A DNA stretch of 64,000 nucleotides from Gordius sp. MW1. Lineage: Eukaryota; Nematomorpha; Gordioida; Gordea; Gordiidae. The translations under genes were made by a program, and so were the position numbers. A model generated the notes under the pieces. It did no database searches and was not told the origin of the DNA. It saw only the letters and a list, made by a program, of their open reading frames with translations. Below, piece after piece: positions 36,780-48,410 of the stretch. Numbering within the stretch: the first letter of the stretch is position 1; each line of letters begins with the position of its first letter. Where the stretch lies: contig OZ038532.1 in NCBI GenBank assembly GCA_964036665.1, forward strand, positions 1,984,001 through 2,048,000, written 5' to 3'.

Positions 36780-37645
36780 AAACCAAGCTAAAGCGTCCCC
36801 CTTAAACGATGCGGGCATTCTTCGCCTGGAATATGTGGGAAATAAACGAAGGCTACCACATTCTCAACAAACGGAAGCGGTTAAAGACATTAGTTTGCGT
36901 AGGATAAAGTTTGGGTCATGGAATATTGGTACAATGACTAGCAAGAGCAGAGAATTGGCAGACGTTCTAAGGAGGAGAAAAATCGATATCGCTTGTAAAC
37001 AAGAGACCAAATGAAGGGTCAAAAAGTAAAATACATAGGTGACGGATAAAAATTATATTTTTACGGCACACAAACGCATCGGAATGGAGTTGAAATAGTG
37101 CTCCCGGAGAAATTTCAGCAACTGTCGTCGACGTCAAAAGAATCAATGACAGAATACAGAATTATGGCGATACATATTTGTTATAAATCTACTACGATAA
37201 ACGTTATATCAACATACGCCCCTCAAGATGGATGCTTAGAGGCGGAAAAATATTGTTTTTGGATGGAGCTTGAAGCTATTCTATCCCAATTTGGTTAAGA
37301 GGGACTCATAATTATTGAAGCGGACCTCAATGGACACGTGGGCAAATTAAGGAGGATTTGAAAGAAATCACGGTGGTCTGGGTTACTGTTTAAGAAATGA
37401 AAGAGGTACGGAAATTCTAGAAATTGCTCAAGCTTTTGACCTTGCAATAGGAAACACATTTTTCAAAAAGAGACAGGAACATCTTATAACATACAAAAGG
37501 GGCAGCTGTACCATTCTTATAGATTTCTTTATAGTCAATAGAACGCAATTATAATATGTTCAAAATGTTAAGGTAATACCGAGTGAAATATTGGCCTGCC
37601 AACACAAGCTGTTTGTGATTGACTTTGGAAATATTAAATGTCAAT
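36780..37645 (+). pseudogene. RTE-clade LINE fragment: apurinic endonuclease domain
   Basis: Plus-strand frames cover the endonuclease of an RTE-type non-LTR element: KFGSWNIGTMTSKSRELADV at 36,907 with the catalytic Asn, IDIACKQETK with the catalytic Glu, TINVISTYAPQDGC, ADLNGHVG (family DLNGHVG) near 37,320, then AQAFDLAIGNTFFKK and CQHKLFVIDF. In-frame stops and frameshifts are present (for example the stop right after QETK) and the reverse transcriptase is absent: the sequence passes straight into the satellite array. Decayed, truncated copy. Confidence 0.82.
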
Positions 37646-40076
37646 AGATCTTGAATGACTTCCTGGCATTTGATTGATAATTATGTGTATAAGTTAAATG
37701 TAATTAGCAATTATATTTAAGTGTTTTTTTAATTAAGAAGACCCATAACCCGACGTTTTATCAAACTAATATTTTTTTTAAACAGGGAAGTAATAAATGT
37801 CATTAAATTTTGAGCGTCTATCTTACAAATATCAGAATGATGATTATGTATATATGTCATATGAAATTAGCAAGCACATATAAGGGTTTTAAAATTTATT
37901 TAATTAAGCCTACATTTTATCAAATTAATATTTTTTGGACACTGGGAAGTATTAAATGTTATTAGATCGTGAATATCCACCTTAAAAGTATCAATGATAG
38001 TCTTTATATTAGTGATGTGTAATTAGCAAATAAATTTAAAGGTTTTTTTAATTAATCTGAATTCTGAATGGTTTATAACCCGACATCTTATCACATTAAT
38101 ATTTTTAAAGGACTGTATTTAATGGAATTACATCTTAAAATTATATCTTAAAAGTATCAGAATGATGATACTTTTATATAAGTCATATGTAATTAGGAAT
38201 AACAATTAAGGGTTATTTAATTATTCGGAATTAACCCTACATTTAATCAAATTAATACTTTTTAGATACTGGGAAGTATTAAATGTCATTCAATCTTGAA
38301 TGTCCATCTTAAAAGTATCAGAATGAGAGTGTTTTATATAAGTGATATGTAATTAACAAATAAATTTAGAGGTTTTATTAATTAATGTGAATGGTTTATA
38401 ACCCGGCATTTTATCACATCAATATTTTTATAAGACTGTATTTAATGACATTACACATGGGTGTACCCAGGTTTTGAATTAGGGGGGGGGGCAGATTATG
38501 TTTAAAATTTTTTTTTCAAAATTGCAAAAAAAAAGGTCTCGACCCTTCACTATCCAAATATTTTCCGGCGACCGAAAAAAAAGCAACGGGGGGGGGGCAG
38601 GGGGTCCGGCTGTCCCCCTCTGGCTAATAAGGGGAGGGGCAAAACATATTTTTTTTAAATTTCTAAGTGTTTTTGTTTTAATTTTTTTTTTAAATTAGGG
38701 GGGGGCCCTCCCTGCCCCCGCTGGGTACGCCCATGACATGACATCTTAAATGTCTATCTCAAAAGTATCAAAATCACGATTAGATAAGTCATATGTAATA
38801 AGCAAATAAATTTTAAGGTTTCTTAATTTATCTGAAAGGCTTATAAGCCGACATTTTCTCACATTTATTTGTGTGGAACACTGAGAACTATTTTATGCCA
38901 ATAGATCTTGATAGTCTATGTTAAAAGTATCAAAATTATGATACTTTTATATAATTCAAATGTAATTAGCAATTACATTTCAAGGTTTTTAAATTATCTG
39001 TATGACCCATAACCCGACATTCTATCAAATTAATTTTTCTTGAACACTGGGAAGTATTTTATGTAATTTGAATAACTCTACTATTAAATGTGTATGAAAT
39101 ATGATAATGTATAAAGTCATATGTAATTAGCAATTACATTTAAAGGGTTTATTATTAATCTGTAAGGCCCAAAACCCGACATTTTATCAAATTAATATTT
39201 CTTGTACATTGGGAAGTATATTATGTCATTAGATCTTAATAGTCTATCTTAAAAGTACCAGAAAGATGATAATCTATATAAGTCATATGTAATTAGAAAT
39301 TACATTTAAGCGTTTTATAATTAACCTGTTACGCTCATAACCCCACATTTTATCAAATTAATATTTCTCGTACACTGGGAAGTATTTTATGTCATTAGAT
39401 TTTAATAGTCTATCTTAACAGTATCAGAAAGATGATAATTTATATAAGTCAAATGTAATTAGCAATTACATTTAAGTGTTTTTTAATTAATCTGTAATGC
39501 CCGAAACCCGACATTTTTACCAAATTAATATTTCTCGTACACTGGGAAGTATATTATGTCATTAGATCTTAATAGTCTATCTTAAAAATATCAGAAAGAT
39601 GATAATTTATATAAGTCATATGTAATTAGCAATTACATGTAAGTGTTTTTTAATTAATCTATAATGCCCAAAACCCGACATTTTACCAAATTAATATTTC
39701 TCGTACACTGGGAAATATTTTATGTCATTAGATTTTATAGTCTATCTTTGTAAGATAGATGATAATTTATATATAAGTCATATGTAATTAGCAAATACAT
39801 TTAAGTGTTTTTTAATTAATCTGTAATGCCCAAAACCCGACATTTTATCAAATTAATTTTTCTTAAACACAGGGTAGTATTTTATGCCAATAGATCTCAA
39901 TAGTCTATCTTAAAAGTATCAGAAAGATGATAATGTATATAATTCATTTTAAATTAGCAATTACATTTACGTCTTTTTTAATTAATCTGGAATGCCCAAA
40001 ACCCGACATTTTACCAAATTAATATTTCTCGTACACTGGGAAGTATTTTATGACATTAGATCTTAATAGTCTATCT
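37630..40076. repeat. Satellite array, about 165-bp monomer, roughly 14 copies
   Basis: The phrase ACCCGACATTTTATCAAATT recurs near 37,748, 37,909, 38,079, 38,245, 38,402, 38,848, 39,018, 39,175, 39,340, 39,505, 39,671, 39,835 and 40,000, with a usual period of 157-170 bp. Shared monomer blocks include TCTATCTTAAAAGTATCAGA and GTCATATGTAATTAGCAATT. Right-hand monomers are more alike than left-hand ones. One MITE interrupts the array. Confidence 0.9.
38456..38735. mobile_element. G-rich hAT-type MITE inserted in a satellite monomer
   Basis: 280-bp CATGGGC-family element: CATGGGTGTACCCAGG at one end, CTGGGTACGCCCATG at the other; flanks ACATTACA and ACATGACA (7 of 8). Comparison with neighbouring monomers shows the uninterrupted sequence, so the insertion is younger than the array. 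Confidence 0.85.
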
Positions 40077-41460
40077 TCTTACAATATTAAAACATATAAT
40101 TATAGCAATAATATAATCTATAGATAATGATATACGAATAAAAGTTATACTAAATTAAACTATTCATATTTCATAAATTCACATATAGGACAATTTATTT
40201 TCTCTATTTCACCATAACCAGTAATTTTTTTCATTGATAATGGTCCCAAGAGGATTGAAATATGGGGACACATTTTCTCCCTCTTTCTTTATCAATGTTA
40301 AACAACCAAATAAATCCTAATTTCGTGTATAAGAATTTTTATGAGAATAATCATTTTTCTAAATCAAATTGAGCTCTTGAAAATGGAAGGCAATTAAGAC
40401 AGGGTTCAATGTATATCATAAACATACGCATAGGGAGGCAAAAGAATAACCCCCCCCCCCATATTATTTCTTAAATAAATTTGATACAACTCCCTAATTT
40501 AAAATTATCGCTTGATTTTTAAATTATTACCATTCTTAAGGCGATCATCTAGGTAGAAACCTCCACGAGCGGGCCAAAGCCCGACCCGGATTCGAGAATT
40601 TTCGTGTCGGGCTCGGGCCTTAAATATCAGAGGCTTTAAAAACCCGGGCCGGGTGTTATATATTTATCGCCTCAACATAGTTGTTAAGCACTCTTTTATT
40701 CTGTTGGAAATAATATACCACATTTTAAAATAAATTAAACAATAATTTCAATAAATATTTATTCATTCTTTTCCCGCTATCTTTCATCTACCGCCAATTT
40801 TGTGTTAAACAAATTAAAAAATAAACCTATTGATTTTAAAAAGATTCAACGGATTAGGATGGTAAGGAATCGGTTGATTCATAACACTGCACCACCGTAT
40901 TACTTACTCTTAGCTCCCATCCCCTTATTATAACTATCAAACTTTCCTCTCCCGTACAACTGTGATTGCACATTAATTAATTACATAGCATTTTTAGTTT
41001 ATGAGGGAAAACACCGATTAGCCTGGCAGATAAAAGTGTAACCAGCTGGTGACGCAACTTTAGATCTTCTCAAAAACCACTGGAGATAAAATGTAATTTA
41101 TATAAAATTTAAAAAATTGGATTGGATTAAATTATCTTATACAATTTTATTACTTCTTCTTCATTAGTTTTTAAATTAAAGTCGTTCAAAAATCGTGAAA
41201 ATCTCCGACATGCCATCTTCTATCCATTATTTATGTAAACTTAACAATGATTTTGCAACTTAGTCGACACATTTAAAACCTCTGCAATTATTCCAACATT
41301 TTGAGTAATTTCAAATTATATGGATACTTTAAAGACTTTAAAATTTGCCTTAAAGTTGAACGACACCTACTGCCTAGCATAAACTTTTTAATGATTTAGT
41401 TAAAAAGAATCTATTAATGTTTTATCTTATTTTTCTTTGCAAAAGTTGAGATTGTAAAGG
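40077..41460. other. Intergenic stretch with a hAT-like scrap
   Basis: No gene. 40,555-40,665 has GGGCCAAAGCCCGACCCGG and AAACCCGGGCCGGG, resembling the subterminal sequence of the 7.5-kb hAT. The rest is AT-rich. Confidence 0.4.
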
Positions 41461-41640
41461 TGTAGAGAGGTAATTGAAGTGTGAAGTGCCTCCGGGGATA
41501 CGTTATTTACCGATGTGTTGTCAATCAAATTACCGTTAATTGGTTGTAACCTATATATTCGTTTGATATCCACGATTTAGACATTTACTATTTTTGTATC
41601 CCTTTGTAACGTGTATTAAATAATATTCCCAGCCGTAACA
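41461..41640 (+). repeat. 5' LTR of the Gypsy element
   Basis: 180 bp, from TGTAGAGAGGTAATTGAAGT to CCCAGCCGTAACA. Aligns with the 3' LTR; differences are scattered substitutions and 21 bp (GTAACC...TTTG region) absent from the 3' copy. Confidence 0.93.
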
Positions 41641-41641
41641 G

Positions 41642-41657
41642 TGGCGACGTGAAACAG
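41642..41657 (+). other. Primer binding site of the Gypsy element
   Basis: TGGCGACGTGAAACAG directly after the 5' LTR. TGGCGAC starts are typical of PBSs that match tRNA 3' ends carrying CCA; the specific tRNA was not determined. Confidence 0.55.
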
Positions 41658-42165
41658 AAACCTACGCGGAGACGCAGAATTATAAAATAACGGAGAACAT
41701 CGACGCTTTTATAACACAATTTGAGCTATTTCTAAGGAGCGGGAATAAGCACGAGACAGACGAACAAAAAGCGGCTGTGCTACTAACCAGCCTCGTGGGG
41801 GAGGCGTTCCAATTAATATTAGAGGACTATAGACCTCAAGATTTGATAGGAATTACATACAAAGAAACTAAAAATCGGCTAAGAAAATTATTCCAGAGGG
41901 ATTCATGTGCGAGGGTAAAGAGGTATGAATATTCAAAGGTGCGTTAAGGCCAGGGAGAGACGATAGACGCGTACGCAAATAGACTCAAAAGCTAACAGCT
42001 GCAACTTCGGAAACGAAGAATTACAAAACAGATTTGCTGATCAATTTATTATAGGATTACGCAAAAGAAGCTTACAGGCAAGGCTGTTGGCAGAAAACGA
42101 CATCAAATGGAACCATCTACGCGAGCTGGCGATAATGTCCGAGACAATAAATGGGGGGGGGGGGG
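41643..42165 (+). pseudogene. Gypsy gag remnant
   Basis: Frame ETYAETQNYKITENIDAF leads into a capsid-type sequence (FITQFELFLRSGNKHETDEQ, LLTSLVGEAFQLILEDY, RLRKLFQRDSCARVKRY, ETIDAYANRL), matching the retrotransposon gag domain. In-frame stops at 41,945-41,947 and near 41,994, no initiating ATG, and a G12 run at about 42,153. No CCHC knuckle is visible, so a deletion lies between capsid and protease. Confidence 0.75.
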
Positions 42166-42239
42166 GCTAAGCACCTTGCAGGATGTGTTTTGGAGTGCAG
42201 TGGCGAGACGGGAAGCGTGGCCTGGGTCGGTCCGGATTC

Positions 42240-42327
42240 CCAGGTATCATGCTTTAGATGTGTTAACAGAAGATATATATTTTAATAACGAGTTATTCCA
42301 ATGCATCTTTGATACCGGCGCTACGGC
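42240..42327 (+). pseudogene. Gypsy protease, N-terminal half
   Basis: Encodes LTEDIYFNNELFQCIFDTGATA: the aspartic protease active site DTGAT is intact. The hAT at 42,328 interrupts immediately after; the frame resumes at 43,865 as ASIIPARWAKEIPR with the GCTACGGC duplicated. Confidence 0.8.
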
Positions 42328-42722
42328 TAGTGTTGCGATCTCGTCTCGTCTCGGTCTCGAAAGCAAAATCTCGTCTCGTCTCGGGTGCGATTATTAAGCG
42401 ATCTCGTCTCGTCGCGGCCTAGAAAAATCTCGATCTCGTCTCGTCTCGACGAGAATTCTCGTCTCGTCTCAACTTTTAAAAATAATTATACCACATATTT
42501 TTTTTCTGACTCTCATTAATTATTATATAAGATATAAATTGGTCATAATGGAACCAATTTTTTATCTCAAACCCTAAAACACAAGCTAGATGGGTATCTT
42601 AAGGTAGGAAGCATTTAGAGGTGTTATATACTACTTGCCTCGAAGGTGTAAAGTTGCTAAACAATAACTTGCATTTCCTGGCTAAGGCTTAAAAGGATAA
42701 AGTTTAATAATATCATCATATT

Positions 42723-42914
42723 TTAACATAATGAATTTATTGAGATGAGGCGCATAATAGCTTTTTGTTTTTCCAAAAAATGTTGTGGAATTAAAAATTT
42801 TATATTATCTCTCCTGGGTAAATTTAGAGATGGATTTATAGACTTAAATAAGGATATAGTCAAATCATCATCAAAAAAGTTGAAGGGTAAATATTTGACA
42901 GCACACCACTGCAC
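42723..42914 (-). pseudogene. hAT transposase fragment, region after the BED finger
   Basis: Reads LPFNFFDDDLTISLFKSINP then LNLPRRDNIKFLIPQHFLEK, which matches the family pattern LPF-x-x-V-x-D-x-x-F-x-x-L-x-x-x-x-P-x-Y-x-LPSR. No start or stop context of an intact gene. Same strand and order as the BED finger at 43.3 kb. Confidence 0.68.
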
Positions 42915-43234
42915 ACGTTTATTTTCAAATTCTGTTTGCTTAATCGGCCTCTAATGAGTTAAAAATAAAAAGTTAAGAGGGGTATGGTAGTGTTTTTCAA
43001 AATAATAAATCAATTAATAAAAAAACAGTAATTTTAAAAAATAAATTTCATGAAATTTGTCCAATGCATTAGTGAAAATAATATTTCATAACAAATTATA
43101 TAATATATACAATTATTTAGTCATTTTTAAGGAATATCTTTTATATATAATAACTGTTATATGCTTACATTTCCTGAAGCAGGTTGAAAAAAAGTTTTTG
43201 GGCAGTTTTGATTTCTTGTTACTTGAGTAGGGTA

Positions 43235-43440
43235 AAGGTCATAGTAATCCATGTGATGGTAAACGTTTAAGATGTCGTCGAAGACCTGAAGTATTGTTAT
43301 CAGTCATTTTTACTTCTTTAAAGCACAATTTACACTTCCTCATTTTATTTGATTCATCGTTGGATACTGTGAAATGTTTGAGCAGCTCGCTCTTTTTTGT
43401 GTTGGGTGATAAACTTGTTGCGCATAAATCATTATAGGTC
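43235..43440 (-). pseudogene. BED-type zinc finger of a hAT transposase
   Basis: SELLKHFTVSNDESNKMRKC, then KLCFKEVKMTDNNTSGLRRH and LKRLPSH: C-x2-C and H-x(n)-H ligands with the aromatic and TSxLRRHL features of BED fingers, the usual N-terminal DNA-binding domain of hAT transposases. Ends at a stop soon after the final His. Lies 0.4 kb inside the right end of the nested hAT. Confidence 0.75.
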
Positions 43441-43864
43441 TAAATAATTTAATATTATATAAGCCATACAAATAAGTAACAAATGCCTAATTAATTACTC
43501 AAATACCCTAATGGCTACTAACACTATGTTGTCTATTAAGATTATATTACAAATTTGTAATTTGCGCGAAGCGGATAATTAGGTCCGTAAGTAATTACAA
43601 TCAAAAGTTTCAAAATCATATTAATTTGCATATAGTACCCTAAATTTAAATCTCATAAAATAAAAATTCTTAATTAGCTAAAATAAGACTTAATAGATAA
43701 AAATTAAAGTCGAGATCTCGCCGATAAAATCTCGTCTCGTCTCGTCTCGAGGTCAAAATTCCCGTCTCGATCTCGACTCAATTTTTCAAAATCTCGTCTC
43801 GTCTCGGTTTTTCGAGACAAGACGAGACGAGACCGAGATTTTTCTCGGTTTTTCCGCATCACTA

Positions 43865-44100
43865 GCTACGGCATCAATAATACCGGCGCGAAGATGGGCG
43901 AAGGAGATCCCACGCAACAAGGAGCCCGTCCCGACGGTGTACGCGTACGGCCACGAGAAAATAAAGATCGTAGCCAAGGTGCAAGCCAATGTCTGAATGG
44001 GTAACACGAGAAAACAGCTGTCGTTATTGTTGGCAGTAGTGATGGTGATTTGCTCCAGGGAGCGTTGCTCACTGTGAGCTCTGACCCCTCACAAGCATTG
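43865..44100 (+). pseudogene. Gypsy protease, second half
   Basis: Continues the protease after the insertion: ASIIPARWAKEIPRNKEP, VYAYGHEKIKIVAKVQANV, then a stop and a frame change before VGSSDGDLLQGALL, which resembles the end of Gypsy proteases (G-x-x-LLGR-x-WL). The similarity is lost at about 44,090. Confidence 0.5.
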
Positions 44101-45780
44101 TGTATCCTACTCTACTCATGAGGCTGTTGATGTATCAGATGAAAATGCTCGAGAGGCTAAGGGGTAGTAGCAAAAAGTAACTCATGTATAGAGCTGTGTG
44201 CCTGAGCAGCATTATAGGTTAACTAACAAATTTAATATAAGCAAATGCTATGAGCAAGCAGTTTCTCTAAACTGCTCATAGCATTTCATATGTGATAGTG
44301 CGATGAAATAAAGCCTGTTTTGTTTTAGTAAATTCTGTTTTTCAACAATAATTATGGCTATTTGAATGGGCGTAAGTACGATTTCCTCAAGGGGGGATTA
44401 TAAAATTTTTAAGATCAAATTTTTTTGTAACTATTTTTTTGGGGGATCTAAATGTGTTGTTTCCTAAAAGTTTAAAGTGATATTCGAGTAAAAATAATTA
44501 AATACAAAAAGTAAAATTCCAACAGTTATTTTTTTTATAAATATACAATGTTAAAATTATATAAATTGAAAATCATGGGAGGGGTTCTAACCGGAAAACC
44601 ACCCATCCCTACGCCAATGGTGATTTGTTATAAATTTATATTTTTTAAGGCGAATTTTTTTTTGCATTTTTTTATATATGGCTAAAATATGTTTAATGAT
44701 ATTAAAATTTATTTTTTATACACCAAAAATTTATTTAATTATCAATTTTTGCTGTCTCTCCCAAATGGTAATAATTTTTTTGACAATTTTAATAAGGTTT
44801 AACTTTATATTTTATCGTTTTTAAAAACAAGTATCAATGTTAGAATTTTATTGAAGGTGCGAACTAATTTTTTTTCGATTTTCCTTATATATATCTAAAA
44901 TGATTTTTAAATTTTTTTTTTATAAATGGCGAAATTATGTTTATTGTATAAATATTTTTTTTGACATTTTTAATATGACTTAATGTTTCTAAATTTATAT
45001 TTAATAATATTTTTAGTCCAGGTCACAATGCAAAGTTTTATAAAAGGTGGGAAATTTCGCTTTATAGAATATTTTATATAGATGGCTAAAATCTGTTTAA
45101 TGATTTCAAAATTTAAGCCTTTATACAAGCCAAAAATATGTTTTATTGTTTTAACTATAAATTTTTGAATATTCTGTCTCACCCCAAATGCCAATAAATA
45201 TTTTGAAATTTTTAATATGGTTTACAATGTAGTAGTTTTATTAAAGGTGTGAATTTATTTTTTTTTGGCAGAAGGTTTTGAAAGTTATTGTTTGAACCAT
45301 GGCAAAAATATTTTTATTTTATTTACATATATTTTATTTAGATGTCTTATATCTTTTTTTAGTTCAAATTAAAGTATTGACACCAAATCAACTCCAAAAT
45401 TGACTCATCTGTTAATGAATTATTTGCCATAAATTTTTTGGGTAAAGCCAATAATAAAATATGGAGAGAGGAGGACTTTTTAAAATAAAAATAACGTTTC
45501 ATGCTATGAGAGATAGAGAAGAGGGGATAGGCGATATGTCACATAAGACTTAAGTAATTAACACATTTGCTGAGCAGATTAATTGCGAATGATACATAAT
45601 TATTTAACACATTCGTTGAGCAAAATGGATGAGCAATATGCTATCAGCAATTGCTCGTACAAAACTACTTTTATTTAAAGTTGTTAACAAACTAATATTC
45701 CTATTGCTTGAGCTTGTATTTGCTGTTTCAACTTAACCTTTTAAGCATTTTACCCCTCTTGATGACAAAGCTTATGCGTC
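44101..45780. other. Insertion of unknown type inside the Gypsy element
   Basis: Separates protease from RT and is far more AT-rich. It holds a hairpin (44,244-44,290), a possible MITE with ATGGGCGTAAG and CCTACGCCAAT ends (about 44,366-44,625), a decayed tandem array (44,620-45,300) and TGAGCA/TGCTCA motifs at both sides. No TIR and target duplication could be paired with confidence. Confidence 0.4.
44620..45300. repeat. Decayed tandem array, about 200-bp unit
   Basis: Blocks resembling CAATGTTAGAATTTTATTGA(A)GGTG, ATATATGGCTAAAAT and CCCAAATGGTAATAA recur about every 200 bp, three to four times, with many substitutions. Confidence 0.5.
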
Positions 45781-48410
45781 CGAGCACATATGCTAGCTAT
45801 GTGTTTACGTCCAAGTCGGAGCTTTAGAGCAACTTAACTACTATAGTTGGCAGACGTAGCTGGGCCGCCGTTGTGCGGGATTGATTAGATCCAAGCCACA
45901 AATCTGGCGACGAATACGTTGGAACTCGAGAGCTGCGGCAGAACATTCGCGGTCAATTAAGTGGAAAGACCGAAGGATACTAATTCTGCGATCCAGCACG
46001 TGATGAAGCACTGGGATGACCAGCTAAAAAAATTCCCAGAAGTAGTCAAGGGAATAACGGTGGAAGTACCGTTAAAAGAGGGCATAGATCCCGTATTTAT
46101 CCCCGCACGAAGGGTGCCGACGGCGTGGAAGAATGAGTAAAAGAAGAGGTAAATAAATGGGTAGGAGACGGGGGTAATAGAACCAATCGATTTCTCAAGA
46201 TGGGCCAGTCCAGTGGTACCCGTAAAAAAAAGCGATGGGAGTCTACGATTATGCATCGATTACCGGTTTACGATAAATAAATACGCACAAGGTTTGTTAG
46301 ACCCCTTACCCAAAATCGACGATTTGTTAAATAAACTCAATAACGCGTGTTGTTTTACTAAGCTTGACCTAACTAAAGCGTACCTACAGCTTGAATTAGG
46401 TCCAGAGACAAGCTATGACTATCTCCACGCACAAGGGCTATTTAAAGTTAACCGGATGCCTTTTGGCTTAAATTGTGCCGCGGCTATTTTCCAAAAAACA
46501 ATGGATCAAATATTGGGAGGCATGGAGGGGGTAGCGGTATACATCGACGATATACTACTTGCAAGGGAAACGGAAGAAATCCACAACGAGCTTTTTTTCA
46601 AAGTACTAGAAACGTTACAAAAGTGGGGGGTTTGTGCCAAACATTTCCAAGAGCATCTTGTGGGCTAAGGAGGTAACATTTTTGGGATACGTAAAAAGTA
46701 ACAAGGGGATTCAAATCAACGACAATAAAGCCGAATTAGTCACGCAGTGGAAAAATTTTACAAACAAAAATGAAATAAAATCATTCCTTAAGTTAACACC
46801 ATATTATTCAAAGTTCATTAAGGACTACGCCAAAATCGTGCACCCGATTCAAAAACTCATAAAAAAAACGTGACGTACCACTGGGGTTGAGAACAGGCGC
46901 ATTTGAAGCCATCAAGTCCGCGCTTACAAAAGCCCCCGTACTAGCATACTTTAAAGGAGATCGGGAGACTGGCCTGGTCGTAGACGCCTCTGGTACAGGG
47001 TTAGGGGCCATCTTACAGCAACGAGCACCAGGAGAGAATGGAGAGTGGTGGCTTCTACTTCAAGAGTGTTAAACGATAGTGAAATCCGGTATTCGACGAT
47101 CGAACGAGAGGCGCTTGCGGTGGTTTATGGACTATAAAAGTTCAATGAATATATACAAGGACGATGCGTTACTATTATGACGGATCATAGACCGCTAGTA
47201 TATATATATATGATAAGAACAAAAGGGGCAAGGAACAATGGTCACCACGTCTAACTAAGTGGGCGCTCATGGTATCAGGCTACACAACCATATTTGGTAC
47301 AACAAGGGATCCGAAAACACGGCAGATTTATTGTCCAGAAAACCGAACGAACACGCGGATCATGTTAGCGAGGAAATGTCAGAAGACTCGACAAATCCAT
47401 TTATATCATTGAAAGTAGTGAGACAACACACCTTGGACGATCCGGGGCTACGCCAGTTAAAAGAGTGGATTAGAGGTAAACAAAACATAATGGTCACTTA
47501 TGGTCTAAAACGCTCCTAAGAAAAACACCTGCCAAAGTTACATGAAGCAAAAAACATAATATTTTACAAAGGGGGACGAATATAATTCCGGCTAAGTTAA
47601 GAGGAGCGGTACTCCAAAGACTACATAGGGGTTACGTGGGTATCAAGCGAATGCAAGAAGTGGCGTGGCAGTATATATGGTGGCCTATTCTCGACGATGA
47701 CTTATTGAGCGTAGCGAAAGGGTGCCGGAATTGCAATTACACTGCCGTCGGCGGGGAAGAAGGCACCGTTGATAGAGTTTCAACCTAGCCATAGACCGTG
47801 GGTTCAAGTACATATCGATATCATGTGTCCTCTCTCAAGGGTAAGCCATACCTGGTGATGGTGGACAATAGCCCGAAATGGGTAGAGGTGTTTAAATTAG
47901 AAGACACCACATCGACCACCATTATTAAAAAACTTGCCGAAACGTTTGCTAGATTTGGAAATACACCATGGTTAATATCAGATAACGACCCGCATTTTAG
48001 AGGGGAGGAATCACAGAATATTTGCAAGATTAGAGGGATTAATCAGCGATGGACATCCCCTACCATCCTGCGTCTAACGGTCTGGCAGAAAGGTATGTAC
48101 GATTAATTAAAGAAGCCATTATTAGAAACGACTCGGAAGTAGGGCTAAGTAGATTTTTGGAAAACTACAGATCTACAAAACACCCCACAACCAATAAAAG
48201 CCCAGCAGAAGTGATGCTAAAAAGGCGTATGCGAACCGAATGGAAAGTATTGAGGGATACCGTACCACAACAATGGTTAGAGACCGAGAACCCGCCGATG
48301 TTTAACGTAGGAAACTTGGTTTGGTTACGCATGTTTTTGGGACCAAGCAAATGGGTAGAAGCCACGATAAAAGCCAAGCACGGTACTCGTTCCTACGATG
48401 TATGAGCACA
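45781..48410 (+). pseudogene. Gypsy pol remnant: RT, RNase H, integrase
   Basis: Pre-RT linker PLKEGIDPVFIPARRVP at about 46,070. RT: VIEPIDFSRWASPVVPVKK, LRLCIDYRFTINKYA, KLDLTKAYLQLEL (first catalytic Asp), FGLNCAAAIFQ, and VYIDDILLA (YIDD box) near 46,538-46,564. RNase H: TGLVVDASGTGLGAILQQ at 46,969 and STIEREALAVVYGL at 47,092. Integrase: HRGYVGIKRMQEVAWQ, C-x2-C, VHIDIMCPLS, LISDNDPHF and YHPASNGLAERYVRLIKEAI give the D, D, E residues; C-terminal part to 48,405. At least four frame changes (about 46,136, 46,665, 46,872, 47,790, 48,045) and several stops, so inactive. Confidence 0.92.

Larger units (their letters stand above)
42328..43864. mobile_element. hAT element nested in the Gypsy protease
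   Basis: 1,537 bp, begins TAGTGTTGCG and ends CGCATCACTA, flanked by identical 8-mers GCTACGGC (42,320-42,327 and 43,865-43,872). Both ends carry many copies of CTCGTCTCG (GAGACGAGA in the other orientation). Minus-strand remnants of a BED zinc finger and the hAT transposase N-terminal region lie inside, so the element was transcribed right to left. Much of the transposase C-terminal half is missing. Confidence 0.88.

Noticed and set aside
43786-44072. Minus-strand frames across the hAT right end and Gypsy protease
   Set aside because: They cross the insertion border and oppose the recognised protease frame.
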